This document shows, in pieces, positions 24,514 to 32,400 of a stretch of 52,177 bases of DNA (within the stretch, counting starts at the first letter, position 1; the number at the start of each line of letters is the position of its first letter). The translations under genes were made by a program, and so were the position numbers. The stretch is from an uncultured Oscillospiraceae bacterium (lineage in GTDB: Bacteria > Bacillota > Clostridia > Oscillospirales > Oscillospiraceae). The notes beneath the pieces were generated by a model. That model worked only from the letters and a program-made list of their open reading frames with translations. It was not told the DNA's origin and did no database searches. The DNA is taken from NCBI GenBank assembly GCA_910585735.1, contig CAJUEU010000001.1, positions 98,158 through 150,334 on the forward strand, given 5' to 3'.

Positions 24514-24576
24514 CGGGAGAGAGAGAGGAGCGCAGGAAGGAATTGTGAAGACTTTTTTAAAAAGTAAAAATGGGGC

Positions 24577-24605
24577 TTGCGCAGAAAAGAAAAACAGAGT
24601 AGAAT
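24577..24605 (+). promoter_or_regulatory. sigma-A promoter for the 126-residue unknown protein
   Basis: TTGCGC (24577-24582), 17-bp spacer, TAGAAT (24600-24605), ending 33 bp before the ATG. Confidence 0.7.
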
Positions 24606-24638
24606 AAGCCTATCCTAAAAAAGTAGGAGGAATAAAAA

Positions 24639-25019
24639 ATGGCTATTTTTGATTTTGAAGCCCTGAAGGATAAAGCGAAGGATCTGGCCCAGACTGGTGT
24701 GAGCAAATCCAAGCAGTTGGGAGAAATCGCAAAGCTGAATCTGGCCAATGTTGGCGAGGAAGATACCATTCGTAAGGCTTACATGGAGATTGGTAAGCTT
24801 TATTACGCGGAGCGGGGGATGGCTCCTGAGCCGGCTTATGCGGCTCTTTGTGAGAAGATCACAGCTGCCAAGGTGGCGATTGAGGAAAATAAAAACCGGG
24901 TTGAGGAGCTGAAGGCCGAGGATAGCTCGGCAGAAGCTGATGTGATCTCCTCTGTGGAGCCTTTGGCGGAGGAGACCGTTATCCTGCCGGTAGAGAATGA
25001 GATCCCCCCGCAGGAATAA
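24639..25019 (+). CDS. small helical protein of unknown function
   Basis: A 126-residue soluble protein starting MAIFDFEALKDKAKDLAQ. Residues 5-100 are predicted long amphipathic helices, possibly coiled coil (KITAAKVAIEENKNRVEELKAED), and the tail is acidic and Pro-rich. The core (IRKAYMEIGKLYYAERGM) resembles the N-terminal helical part of small zinc-ribbon proteins of Clostridia, but no cysteine pair follows. GTAGGAGGAA lies before the ATG; it has its own promoter and terminator, so it is a monocistronic, probably well expressed gene. Confidence 0.75.
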   Translation: MAIFDFEALKDKAKDLAQTGVSKSKQLGEIAKLNLANVGEEDTIRKAYMEIGKLYYAERGMAPEPAYAALCEKITAAKVAIEENKNRVEELKAEDSSAEADVISSVEPLAEETVILPVENEIPPQE

Positions 25020-25024
25020 GAAAG

Positions 25025-25061
25025 CAGAGTGCCATCCACTACGGATGGCACTCTGTTTTTT
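25025..25061 (+). terminator. terminator after the 126-residue gene
   Basis: A 13-bp perfect stem (CAGAGTGCCATCC/GGATGGCACTCTG) with a short loop and a T6 tail. Confidence 0.92.
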
Positions 25062-25077
25062 GGCTACGCAATAAGGG

Positions 25078-25109
25078 AGCCCCCAAAGAATTATTCTTTG
25101 GGGGTTCCA
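25078..25109. terminator. hairpin at the 3' end of the NlpC/P60 gene
   Basis: AGCCCCCAAAGAAT and ATTCTTTGGGGGTT pair almost fully. It lies just past the stop of the minus-strand gene. No strong T run follows directly on the minus strand, so it may act with the neighbouring hairpin at 25025-25055. Confidence 0.55.
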
Positions 25110-25121
25110 AGCAATATGTAA

Positions 25122-26039
25122 TTACTGATTAATGATCCGACGGGCGGAAACATAGGCGTTGTTGTAGTAGGAAGAGTTCATGTCACTGTAGGTAATGCCC
25201 TTAGTGGAGGAGGCATGGATAAACTGGCCATTTCCAGCGTAAATTCCCACGTGAGTGATATAGACATAGCTGGAGAAGGTGTGGAAGAATACCAAATCGC
25301 CGGGCTGGAGCTCGCTGCGGGACACGGCCACGCCGTTCGTAGCCTGGGCGCTGGCAGTCCGGCTGATGTCATAGCCAAAATGGTTCATAACATACTTGGT
25401 AAAGCCAGAACAATCAAAGCTTCTGGGGCCGTTACCACCCCAGACATAAGGGATCCCAAGGAATTGTTCGCCGTAGGCCACGATCTGATTACCCAAGGTG
25501 ATGGCGGAGGTGGGATCCTCATCTGCCCGAAGGCCGGAGGAATCCTTGCAAAGGGAAAGATAGTCGCTGGAAACATAGCCGACCACATTACCAAAGGAAA
25601 TCTTATACCAACCAGCTTCCACGCCAAGGATGGACACAATGCTGCGGTTACGCAACGTATCGACCAAGGGATATTCCGTACCGGGGCCGCTGCGGACGTT
25701 TAGCATAGAACTGACCTCGTTTACAATGCCGTAGCCAAGATCCACATTAGCGGTAGTGACCACATCCAGGTATTCAGCGGACATATAGCCTTCAACAGAT
25801 TTGTAATCCACCTTATACCAGGCTTCATCCACCTGTTCCAAAACTACAACAATGTCACCCTGAGGCGCGGTAGCCAGAATGGAGGCGTCAGAAGAGGGCT
25901 CGGAGCGGAGACGGAGCGCAGCGGCGTCCTCGTTGACAGTGCCGACACCGACACATGCGGCGGAAGCGCTTACAATGAAAAGAGTGGTTAGGATCATACA
26001 CAAGACTGTAACGCGGAGAAACTTCTTGGCAAAAGACAT
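25122..26039 (-). CDS. secreted SH3-NlpC/P60 peptidoglycan hydrolase
   Basis: A 305-residue secreted cell-wall peptidase. A signal peptide (about 1-27, ending SASA) precedes two bacterial SH3 domains (about 30-95 and 103-168) and a C-terminal NlpC/P60 domain with Cys210 (SFDCSGFTKY), His263 (THVGIYAG) and His275 (FIHASS). The enzyme class cuts D-Glu-diamino-acid bonds in stem peptides. ATG 26039 is chosen because AAAGGA is about 11 bp upstream; the earlier in-frame ATG overlaps that site. It starts 42 bp after the 99-residue gene and shares its promoter. A paralogue lies at 37192. Confidence 0.92.
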   Translation of the reverse strand: MSFAKKFLRVTVLCMILTTLFIVSASAACVGVGTVNEDAAALRLRSEPSSDASILATAPQGDIVVVLEQVDEAWYKVDYKSVEGYMSAEYLDVVTTANVDLGYGIVNEVSSMLNVRSGPGTEYPLVDTLRNRSIVSILGVEAGWYKISFGNVVGYVSSDYLSLCKDSSGLRADEDPTSAITLGNQIVAYGEQFLGIPYVWGGNGPRSFDCSGFTKYVMNHFGYDISRTASAQATNGVAVSRSELQPGDLVFFHTFSSYVYITHVGIYAGNGQFIHASSTKGITYSDMNSSYYNNAYVSARRIINQ

Positions 26040-26081
26040 GACGGCGAACATCCTTTCTATCTCTTTTGTGTGTTTTGAAGC

Positions 26082-26381
26082 TTACTTTCCGGCGAGAGCC
26101 CGCTCAAGCCAGATAGCGCCCAGATCCATGGCGTCATAAAGGTTCTGCTTTTCGCTTTTCTTTACGACCACATCGCGGCTTTTGATGTCGGGATCGGTAA
26201 GCTGAAGCTGAATCGCAACCTTGGTAGCCACATCCAGGTCGCCTTCTTTGGCGGAGGAAATAATTTGAAGAACGATAATGTATTTGTCGGCCATGCTTCC
26301 ATAATAAATCATATTGTCTTTGCGGCGGAGCGGATGGCCTTTGTAGGTTAATGGAATGTCGGGAGTTTTTTTATCGGCCAT
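26082..26381 (-). CDS. small conserved-looking protein of unknown function
   Basis: A 99-residue soluble protein with no signal peptide. It has a basic start (MADKKTPDIPLTYKGHPLRR), a YYGSMADKYIIVLQI segment and a helical C-terminus (YDAMDLGAIWLERALAGK). I do not recognise a family with certainty. GAAGGAGG lies at ideal spacing before the ATG. It heads a transcript that continues into the NlpC/P60 gene, and its promoter is overlapped by GTTAC/GTAAC repeats. Confidence 0.75.
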   Translation of the reverse strand: MADKKTPDIPLTYKGHPLRRKDNMIYYGSMADKYIIVLQIISSAKEGDLDVATKVAIQLQLTDPDIKSRDVVVKKSEKQNLYDAMDLGAIWLERALAGK

Positions 26382-26403
26382 TTAAATAGCCTCCTTCAAA
26401 ATA

Positions 26404-26451
26404 GTTACAATCACGTTTCTGAAATGTAACCAAATTGTAACATATTGTTAC
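26404..26451. promoter_or_regulatory. GTTAC/GTAAC inverted-repeat cluster, candidate operator
   Basis: Four copies of one 5-mer: GTTAC 26404-26408, GTAAC 26426-26430, GTAAC 26437-26441 and GTTAC 26447-26451. The last two form a palindrome with a 5-bp gap lying across the spacer and -10 of the minus-strand promoter; the first two form a wider palindrome over the start-site region. This layout suggests a repressor with two binding sites. Confidence 0.55.
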
Positions 26452-26462
26452 CGGCATGTCAA
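26434..26462 (-). promoter_or_regulatory. sigma-A promoter for the 99-residue gene and NlpC/P60
   Basis: On the minus strand TTGACA (26462-26457), a 17-bp spacer and TACAAT (26439-26434), about 52 bp before the ATG. Confidence 0.8.
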
Positions 26463-26493
26463 CACCGAAATCAGCGAATTTGAGAAGAAAAAT

Positions 26494-26522
26494 TTGACAA
26501 AGTGAGAAGGAGAGGGCATACT
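26494..26522 (+). promoter_or_regulatory. sigma-A promoter for the PIG-V-like gene
   Basis: TTGACA (26494-26499), 17-bp spacer, CATACT (26517-26522), 22 bp before the start codon. It diverges from the minus-strand promoter 32 bp away. Confidence 0.65.
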
Positions 26523-26544
26523 GAAGAAAGAACGGAGGTGGAGC

Positions 26545-27825
26545 ATGGATCTATTGTGGAATATTGCGGCGACGGGCGCTTTCTTTTTTTGCGCATTAGT
26601 GTTGATTTTACGCTGGTGCGCCCAAAGTGGGTTGGCCTTGAACGGGGCTTTGGCGGAACCGCCGCCGAAACGAGCAGGAAAAAAGCCTCAGGCTAATGTC
26701 CTCTGGCGAGTCTTTTTTTCGGCTGTTGCCTTTCGACTGATAACGGCAGGGGTGGGCTTGCTTCTTTACAATTTATTACAAGGAGTATCTTTGGGTGTTG
26801 CTGATTTGCCGGAGCTCTGGACACGGTGGGACGGGCAGCACTATGTAAAACTGGCAGAGTTGGGATACAGCGGATATGTGGAAAATGGGCAAAATCTATT
26901 TCTTGTGTTTTTCCCTCTGTATGTATGGGTCACAAGGCTGGTACGGCTGATGATCCCGAACACAGCGCTGGCGGGAATGCTTGTGAGCTATTTTTGCTTT
27001 GGATGGGGAAATGTTTACCTATACCGATTGGCGTCGGAAGAATATGGTGAAAAAAACGCCCATCTGGCGTTGGCCCTCCTTTGGTTTGGGCCCTTCTCCT
27101 TTTTCTTCGGCGGGATCATGACGGAAAGCTTGTTTCTTCTTACTACATCCGCGGGACTATACTATATTCGCCGGCATAGATGGGGGATGGCGGCAATGTG
27201 GGGGGTTCTGGCTTCATTGACGCGGATGCAGGGGGTCATTCTGATCGGAGCGGCGATCGCTGAGCTTTGTAACCAGGAGAAGCCTTTTGGAAAAATAAAG
27301 GAGGAGAGACGATACGCGCTTCTGAGTATTCTAAAAAAACTTCCGATACTCTGTGCGCCGATCCTGGGGGGTATAGGCTATTTTGGTCTTAACTATTATG
27401 TGACCGGGAATCCTTTCGCGTTCTCTATCATGCAGAGGCATTGGAGCCAAGGGTTTATGTGGTTTCCTGACGTCCTGTCTTATTTGGCGCGAAACGCTCT
27501 TGGCTGGCACAATGAAATGACTCGTTGGGAAATGTGGATCCCGGAGTTTATACTTTTCTGGCTGGTTGCGGTCCTTTTGCTGAAAAGCTGGAAAAAGCAC
27601 AGAAGTATGCTTGTTTTATATGGATTCGTCTATTTTATTTTGAACTATTGTCTATCCTGGCTTTTGAGCGCGGGACGCTATTTGGCCTGCGGAGTGCCCT
27701 TCTATCTTTTTGGAGCGGAAGAGTTAAAAGGGCGGAAGGGATTGGCCATTACTGTATTGACGATTATGGGAGCTTTGCAATGCTTCTTCCTATACCGCTA
27801 TCTTTGCTGGGGACAGGTCATGTAA
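26545..27825 (+). CDS. PIG-V-like membrane mannosyltransferase family protein
   Basis: A 426-residue integral membrane protein with about ten hydrophobic segments. The motif WDGQHY at 95-100 follows the first loop, as in the GPI mannosyltransferase PIG-V/Gpi18 group of GT-C enzymes, where the acidic residue is catalytic; AELGY follows. Bacterial members use lipid-linked sugars to glycosylate proteins or wall polymers; the substrate here is unknown. GGAGGTG precedes the ATG. The gene converges on a second GT-C-like gene with only a shared hairpin between. Confidence 0.75.
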   Translation: MDLLWNIAATGAFFFCALVLILRWCAQSGLALNGALAEPPPKRAGKKPQANVLWRVFFSAVAFRLITAGVGLLLYNLLQGVSLGVADLPELWTRWDGQHYVKLAELGYSGYVENGQNLFLVFFPLYVWVTRLVRLMIPNTALAGMLVSYFCFGWGNVYLYRLASEEYGEKNAHLALALLWFGPFSFFFGGIMTESLFLLTTSAGLYYIRRHRWGMAAMWGVLASLTRMQGVILIGAAIAELCNQEKPFGKIKEERRYALLSILKKLPILCAPILGGIGYFGLNYYVTGNPFAFSIMQRHWSQGFMWFPDVLSYLARNALGWHNEMTRWEMWIPEFILFWLVAVLLLKSWKKHRSMLVLYGFVYFILNYCLSWLLSAGRYLACGVPFYLFGAEELKGRKGLAITVLTIMGALQCFFLYRYLCWGQVM

Positions 27826-27866
27826 AAAGCTGTGGGGACATCAAACGGATGTCCCCACAGCTTTTT
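27824..27866. terminator. bidirectional terminator between two convergent membrane glycosyltransferases
   Basis: A perfect 19-bp inverted repeat (AAAAAGCTGTGGGGACATC and its complement) with a 5-base loop. A5 and T5 flanks make it a terminator on both strands. It starts within the stop codon of the plus-strand gene. Confidence 0.93.
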
Positions 27867-27882
27867 GGAAAATTATTAATTA

Positions 27883-29217
27883 TCAGCTGAGGTGCTTGGA
27901 AGAAAGCTCCCGCCATAAAAACCATAGGGTGGAAGATAGCGAGAAGAGCATTAAAAGCCCCTCGGTCAACTGTGCCCAAGTAACGCCGAAAATGGAAAGG
28001 ACCAGAAAATACCGTCTTGCCAGATAAGCGTGATAGCCGCCCAGAGAGGCCAGCTCCGCCCCGAAGGCCGAAAGACTGAACCTGAGCTTTGAGCAGGCGA
28101 GGACAACAAGGAGAACTCCACCCAAAAAGAAGTAACGTTCGTGCATATAAGGGAGGAGAAATGGAACGCCAAGGCTCAGGGCCGCCCCTGTCAGAACAAG
28201 GGCGGTATCGTCCACCGCACAGCGGTGGACGAACAAAAGAAGCAGTATAGCAAGAACAAAAAGGAACGCGGCGAAGATAGTGGCCTTCGGGATCCATGGG
28301 GCGACCTGGACTTTATATGGGAGCAGGGCAAAAATGGACGGAGAGTTGTAATTGACCGTCTGCCAGGCAATACTGGAGCCGGCCTGATCGACATATACGT
28401 TCAAAATGTCGGAGATGGGCTTTCCAAACAGCAGGGCAGGCAGCATGGTCAAAAGAAAAATGAATGGAAAAACAAAAAATTTGCGAAACTCCATTCGACC
28501 AGTAAACCAAATGACACACCAGAGAGGAAGAATGAAAATAGCCTGAAGCTTAAAAGAAAAGGCAAGGGCAAGGAGGGACATAGAGGAAACTTGCTTGCGG
28601 TCAAGCGCCTGAGAGAGGGAGAGCAGACACAGAGCGGCCCACACGCTGTCGCACTGTCCCCAGCAGGAGCCGTTAAGCACCACAGTGGGGAGCAGGAGCA
28701 GAGCGCCAAAGGTGGAGTACATGTGCGTTTCCTGAGTGGTAAGATGTTTCACCAGCCGCAGCCCGCCCCAGGCCAGGAGGATATCAAACAGGATAGAAAA
28801 GAGTTTGATACCATATAAGTCGGGAATGGGAAGATAAGAAAGAAAGGCAAGCATATAGAGGTATGGTACATTATAATTTCCAATTGGGTCCTTGAGAGCA
28901 AGAAATCCGCCATTTTGCCGGAAATGACTGACCCATTTGGAAAGAAAATCCTGATAATCCAGGGTGACATGATCCAAAAGAAGGACCCGAATCAACAGCG
29001 CAGCGCCAATAGGAAGAAGCATCAGGAGGAGCTTATCGAAGGATATTCCCTCCCGGTACAAAAGAAAGAGAGCAAGAGCGCCCAAAGCCATAAAAGACAA
29101 ACCAACGGTGGTTCGGGCAATAGGAGTGCCAAGAGAAAGGGTGAGGCTTCGAGCAAAGGTGAGAACCAGCATAAGGCTCCCCAATGTGGCGGGAAGCAAA
29201 TAGCGCTTGGACAACAT
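27883..29217 (-). CDS. Gpi18/GT-C-like membrane glycosyltransferase
   Basis: A 444-residue membrane protein with about eleven hydrophobic segments. The first outer loop has DYQDFLSKWV with two Asp (87 and 90) and, later, GNYNVPYLY and CWGQCDSVW, a pattern of bacterial Gpi18-related/GT39-like mannosyltransferases that take sugars from polyprenyl-phosphate donors. Target unknown. ATG 29217 is used, since GAGGTG lies 9 bp upstream; GTG 29229 is less likely. A strong terminator-like hairpin lies in its own leader at 29244-29267. Confidence 0.75.
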   Translation of the reverse strand: MLSKRYLLPATLGSLMLVLTFARSLTLSLGTPIARTTVGLSFMALGALALFLLYREGISFDKLLLMLLPIGAALLIRVLLLDHVTLDYQDFLSKWVSHFRQNGGFLALKDPIGNYNVPYLYMLAFLSYLPIPDLYGIKLFSILFDILLAWGGLRLVKHLTTQETHMYSTFGALLLLPTVVLNGSCWGQCDSVWAALCLLSLSQALDRKQVSSMSLLALAFSFKLQAIFILPLWCVIWFTGRMEFRKFFVFPFIFLLTMLPALLFGKPISDILNVYVDQAGSSIAWQTVNYNSPSIFALLPYKVQVAPWIPKATIFAAFLFVLAILLLLFVHRCAVDDTALVLTGAALSLGVPFLLPYMHERYFFLGGVLLVVLACSKLRFSLSAFGAELASLGGYHAYLARRYFLVLSIFGVTWAQLTEGLLMLFSLSSTLWFLWRELSSKHLS

Positions 29218-29243
29218 GACGTGAAGCACCTCGATTTAAAGAT

Positions 29244-29267
29244 AAAAAAATCTGGATTTCTCCAGAT
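29244..29267 (-). terminator. terminator-like hairpin in the leader of the minus-strand glycosyltransferase
   Basis: On the minus strand ATCTGGA and TCCAGAT form a 7-bp stem with a GAAA loop, followed by a run of seven T (29250-29244), about 27 bp before the start codon. It points into the gene, so it either attenuates it or ends antisense transcripts from the rpoB promoter side. Confidence 0.6.
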
Positions 29268-29285
29268 ATTTTAGCTAATTTGATA

Positions 29286-29314
29286 TTGACTTCACACATA
29301 GAACATGGTATAAT
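29286..29314 (+). promoter_or_regulatory. strong sigma-A promoter for rpoB-rpoC
   Basis: TTGACT (29286-29291), 17-bp spacer, TATAAT (29309-29314) with an extended TGG before the -10. It leaves a leader of about 158 bases before rpoB. Confidence 0.88.
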
Positions 29315-29376
29315 AAAACGCTTTTGTTATATGGGAGAGTGTACCAAACTTTCGATGCGGTTTCAGTTTATCATAG

Positions 29377-29425
29377 CGGGGACGGTCTGACAAGAGGATT
29401 TTCCTGCAAATAAACAACCGCCCCG
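29377..29425 (+). promoter_or_regulatory. structured rpoB leader
   Basis: CGGGGACGGT (29377-29386) can pair with ACCGCCCCG (29417-29425), leaving one A bulged, and a small GAGT/ACTC hairpin follows at about 29427-29439. No T run follows, so it is not a terminator. Whether it regulates beta synthesis is unknown. Confidence 0.35.
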
Positions 29426-29479
29426 TGAGTTTCAAACACTCGGCTTCATCGGAAATACGAAAACGAGGTGTTGGATTAC

Positions 29480-32400
29480 ATGGTCAAGGATGTCAATTAT
29501 GGCAAAACCCTTCGGAAGAGCTTTGCCCGACATGACGAGCCCCTGGAGATGCCCAATCTTCTGGAGATCCAGAAAAATTCCTACCAGTGGTTCCTGGATA
29601 AGGGGCTGAGAGAGGTATTTCGGGATACGGCCGCCATTTCGGACTTTGCCGGCAATCTGGAGCTGAGCTTCATCGACTATTCTATGGATGAAAGCCCGAA
29701 GTATACGGTGGAGGAGTGCAAGGCACGGGATGCCACCTATGCCGCTCCGATCAAGGTCAAGGTCCGTCTCCACAACAAGGAGACTGGGGAGATCAAAGAG
29801 CAGGAGCTCTTTATGGGAGATTTCCCCTTGATGACCAAGGCGGGAACCTTTGTGATCAATGGCGCGGAGCGTGTTATTGTTTCTCAGATCGTCCGGTCGC
29901 CGGGCATGTACTATTCCCGTACCGCGGATAAGGCGGACAACCTGACCTATGCGACCACGGTAATTCCTGGCCGGGGTGCTTGGCTGGAGTATGAAACGGA
30001 CCTCAGTGATGTGTTCTGGGTTCGGATCGATAAGAATCGGAAGATCCCCGTTACGTGTCTGATCCGTGCGGTGGGGCCCCGTACCGACGGTGAGATCCTG
30101 GAGATGTTTGGCGAAGATCCCCGTATTGTGGCAACTTTGGACAAGGATACTTGCAAGACTTATGAGGAGTCATTGTTGGAGATTTATCGGAAGCTTCGTC
30201 CCGGCGAGCCTCCCACGGTGGACTCTGCGGTCAGCCTGATCAACGGACTCTTTTTTGACGCCAGACGGTACGACCTTTCCGCGGTCGGACGCTATAAGTT
30301 CAACAAGAAGATGGCGATTGGACCCCGTATTTCAGGCCATACGCTGGCTCAGCCCGCGGTGGATCCGGCTACCGGGGAAATTTTGGCTGATGCCGGCGAA
30401 ACTCTGACCCGGGAGAAGGCTTGGCTGCTCCAGGATAAGGGTGTGAATGAGGTAGTTTTGGATGTGGAGGGGAAGACTGTAAAAGTGTTCTCCAACCACA
30501 TGGTAAGCATGAAGGACTATGTTTCTTTTGATTCGGAAGAGTGTGGCATTACTGAGCGAGTCCGGCAGAGTGTGCTTGCCGAGATCCTGGCGGAAGCCAA
30601 CGGCGACGAGGAGCGGCTGAAAGAACTGGTGCAGGAGCGTCGGGATGACCTGGTGCCTAAGCATATTATTGTGGATGACATCATGGCCTCCATCAACTAC
30701 CTTAACGGTTTGGCAAATGGTGTGGGTGTTCCTGATGATATCGACCATCTGGGCAACCGCCGTCTGCGCTGTGTGGGGGAGCTGCTTCAGAACCAGTTCC
30801 GCATTGGCTTCAGCCGTATGGAGCGGGTCATTCGGGAGCGGATGACGGTTCAGGACATGGACGTGGTCACACCCCAGTCTCTGATCAACATCCGGCCTGT
30901 CACTGCCGCGATCAAAGAATTTTTTGGCTCCAGCCCCTTGAGCCAGTTCATGGATCAGACCAATCCCTTGGCTGAGTTGACCCACAAGCGTCGTGTATCC
31001 GCCTTGGGCCCTGGTGGTCTGAGCCGTGACCGGGCCTCCTTTGACGTGCGGGATATTCACTATTCCCATTATGGACGGCTTTGTCCGATTGAAACGCCTG
31101 AAGGTCCTAACATCGGCTTGATCTCCTATCTGGCCTCCTATGCCAAGGTGAATCGGTATGGTTTTATTGAGGCTCCTTACCGCAAGGTGGATAAGGCCAC
31201 CGGCAAGGTTACGGATGAGATCGAGTATATGACCGCAGATATGGAGGATCCTTTCAATGTGGCGCAGGCCACAGAGCCTCTGGATGAAAATGATTGCCTG
31301 GTCAACGCCCGTATTACTTGCCGTCACCGCAACGAGATCATTGATGTGGATCGGAATCAAGTGGACTACATTGATGTATCCCCCAGAATGATGGTGTCGG
31401 TGGCGTCTCAGATGATCCCCTTCCTGGAGAACGACGACCCCACCCGAGCCATGATGGGCGCCAACATGCAGCGGCAGGCCGTGCCTCTGCTGACCACAGA
31501 GGCTCCTATCGTAGGTACTGGTCAGGAGTATAAAAACTGTATTGACTCTGAAAATGTTATCCTGGCCGAGGAGGATGGCGAGATCACCCGTGTATCGGCG
31601 GATTATGTGTCGGTCCGCTACGATGATGGCCGTGTGGTTGACTACAAGTTGACCAAGTTTATGCGGTCCAATCATACAACCTGCATTAACCAGCGTCCTA
31701 TTGTGAATGCGGGCCAGCGAGTGGAGAAGGGCGAGGTTATTGTTGATGGTCCTTCCACGGACAACGGCGAAATCGCCCTGGGTAAAAATATTCTCATGGG
31801 CTTTATGACCTGGGAAGGTTATAACTATGAGGATGCTATCCTGCTTAATGAGCGGATGGTAAAGGATGATGTCTTTACATCTGTTCATATCGAGGAATAC
31901 GAGACCGAAGCTCGGGACACCAAGCTTGGTCCTGAGGAGATCACACGGGATATTCCTAACGTGGGTGAGGACGCATTGAAGGATCTGGACGAGCGCGGGA
32001 TCATTCGTGTGGGTGCCGAGGTCCATCCCGGAGACATTCTGGTGGGTAAAGTCACCCCCAAGGGTGAGACTGATTTGACGGCTGAGGAGCGCTTGCTCCG
32101 GGCCATCTTTGGCGAGAAGGCCCGTGAAGTTCGAGATACTTCCTTAAAGGTGCCTCACGGTGAGAGCGGTATTATTGTAAACGTAGATGTCTTTACACGT
32201 GAGAATGGCGATGAGCTGAATCCCGGTGTTAATATGACGGTGCGGATCTACATCGCTCAAAAGCGCAAGATCAGTGTAGGCGATAAAATGGCCGGACGTC
32301 ATGGTAACAAGGGCGTTGTTTCCCGGATCCTGCCTCAGGAGGATATGCCCTTCCTGCCGGATGGCACTCCGCTGGATATTGTGCTGAATCCTCTGGGCGT

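Noticed and set aside
28141..28818. 225-codon plus-strand frame opposite the membrane glycosyltransferase
   Set aside because: Highly charged, Lys/Gly-rich product typical of the antisense of a hydrophobic protein; no ribosome binding site.
30332..32026. Long open frame of 564 codons on the minus strand inside rpoB
   Set aside because: It is a shadow of rpoB codon bias in the antisense frame: rich in His and Arg, no ribosome binding site or recognisable motif.
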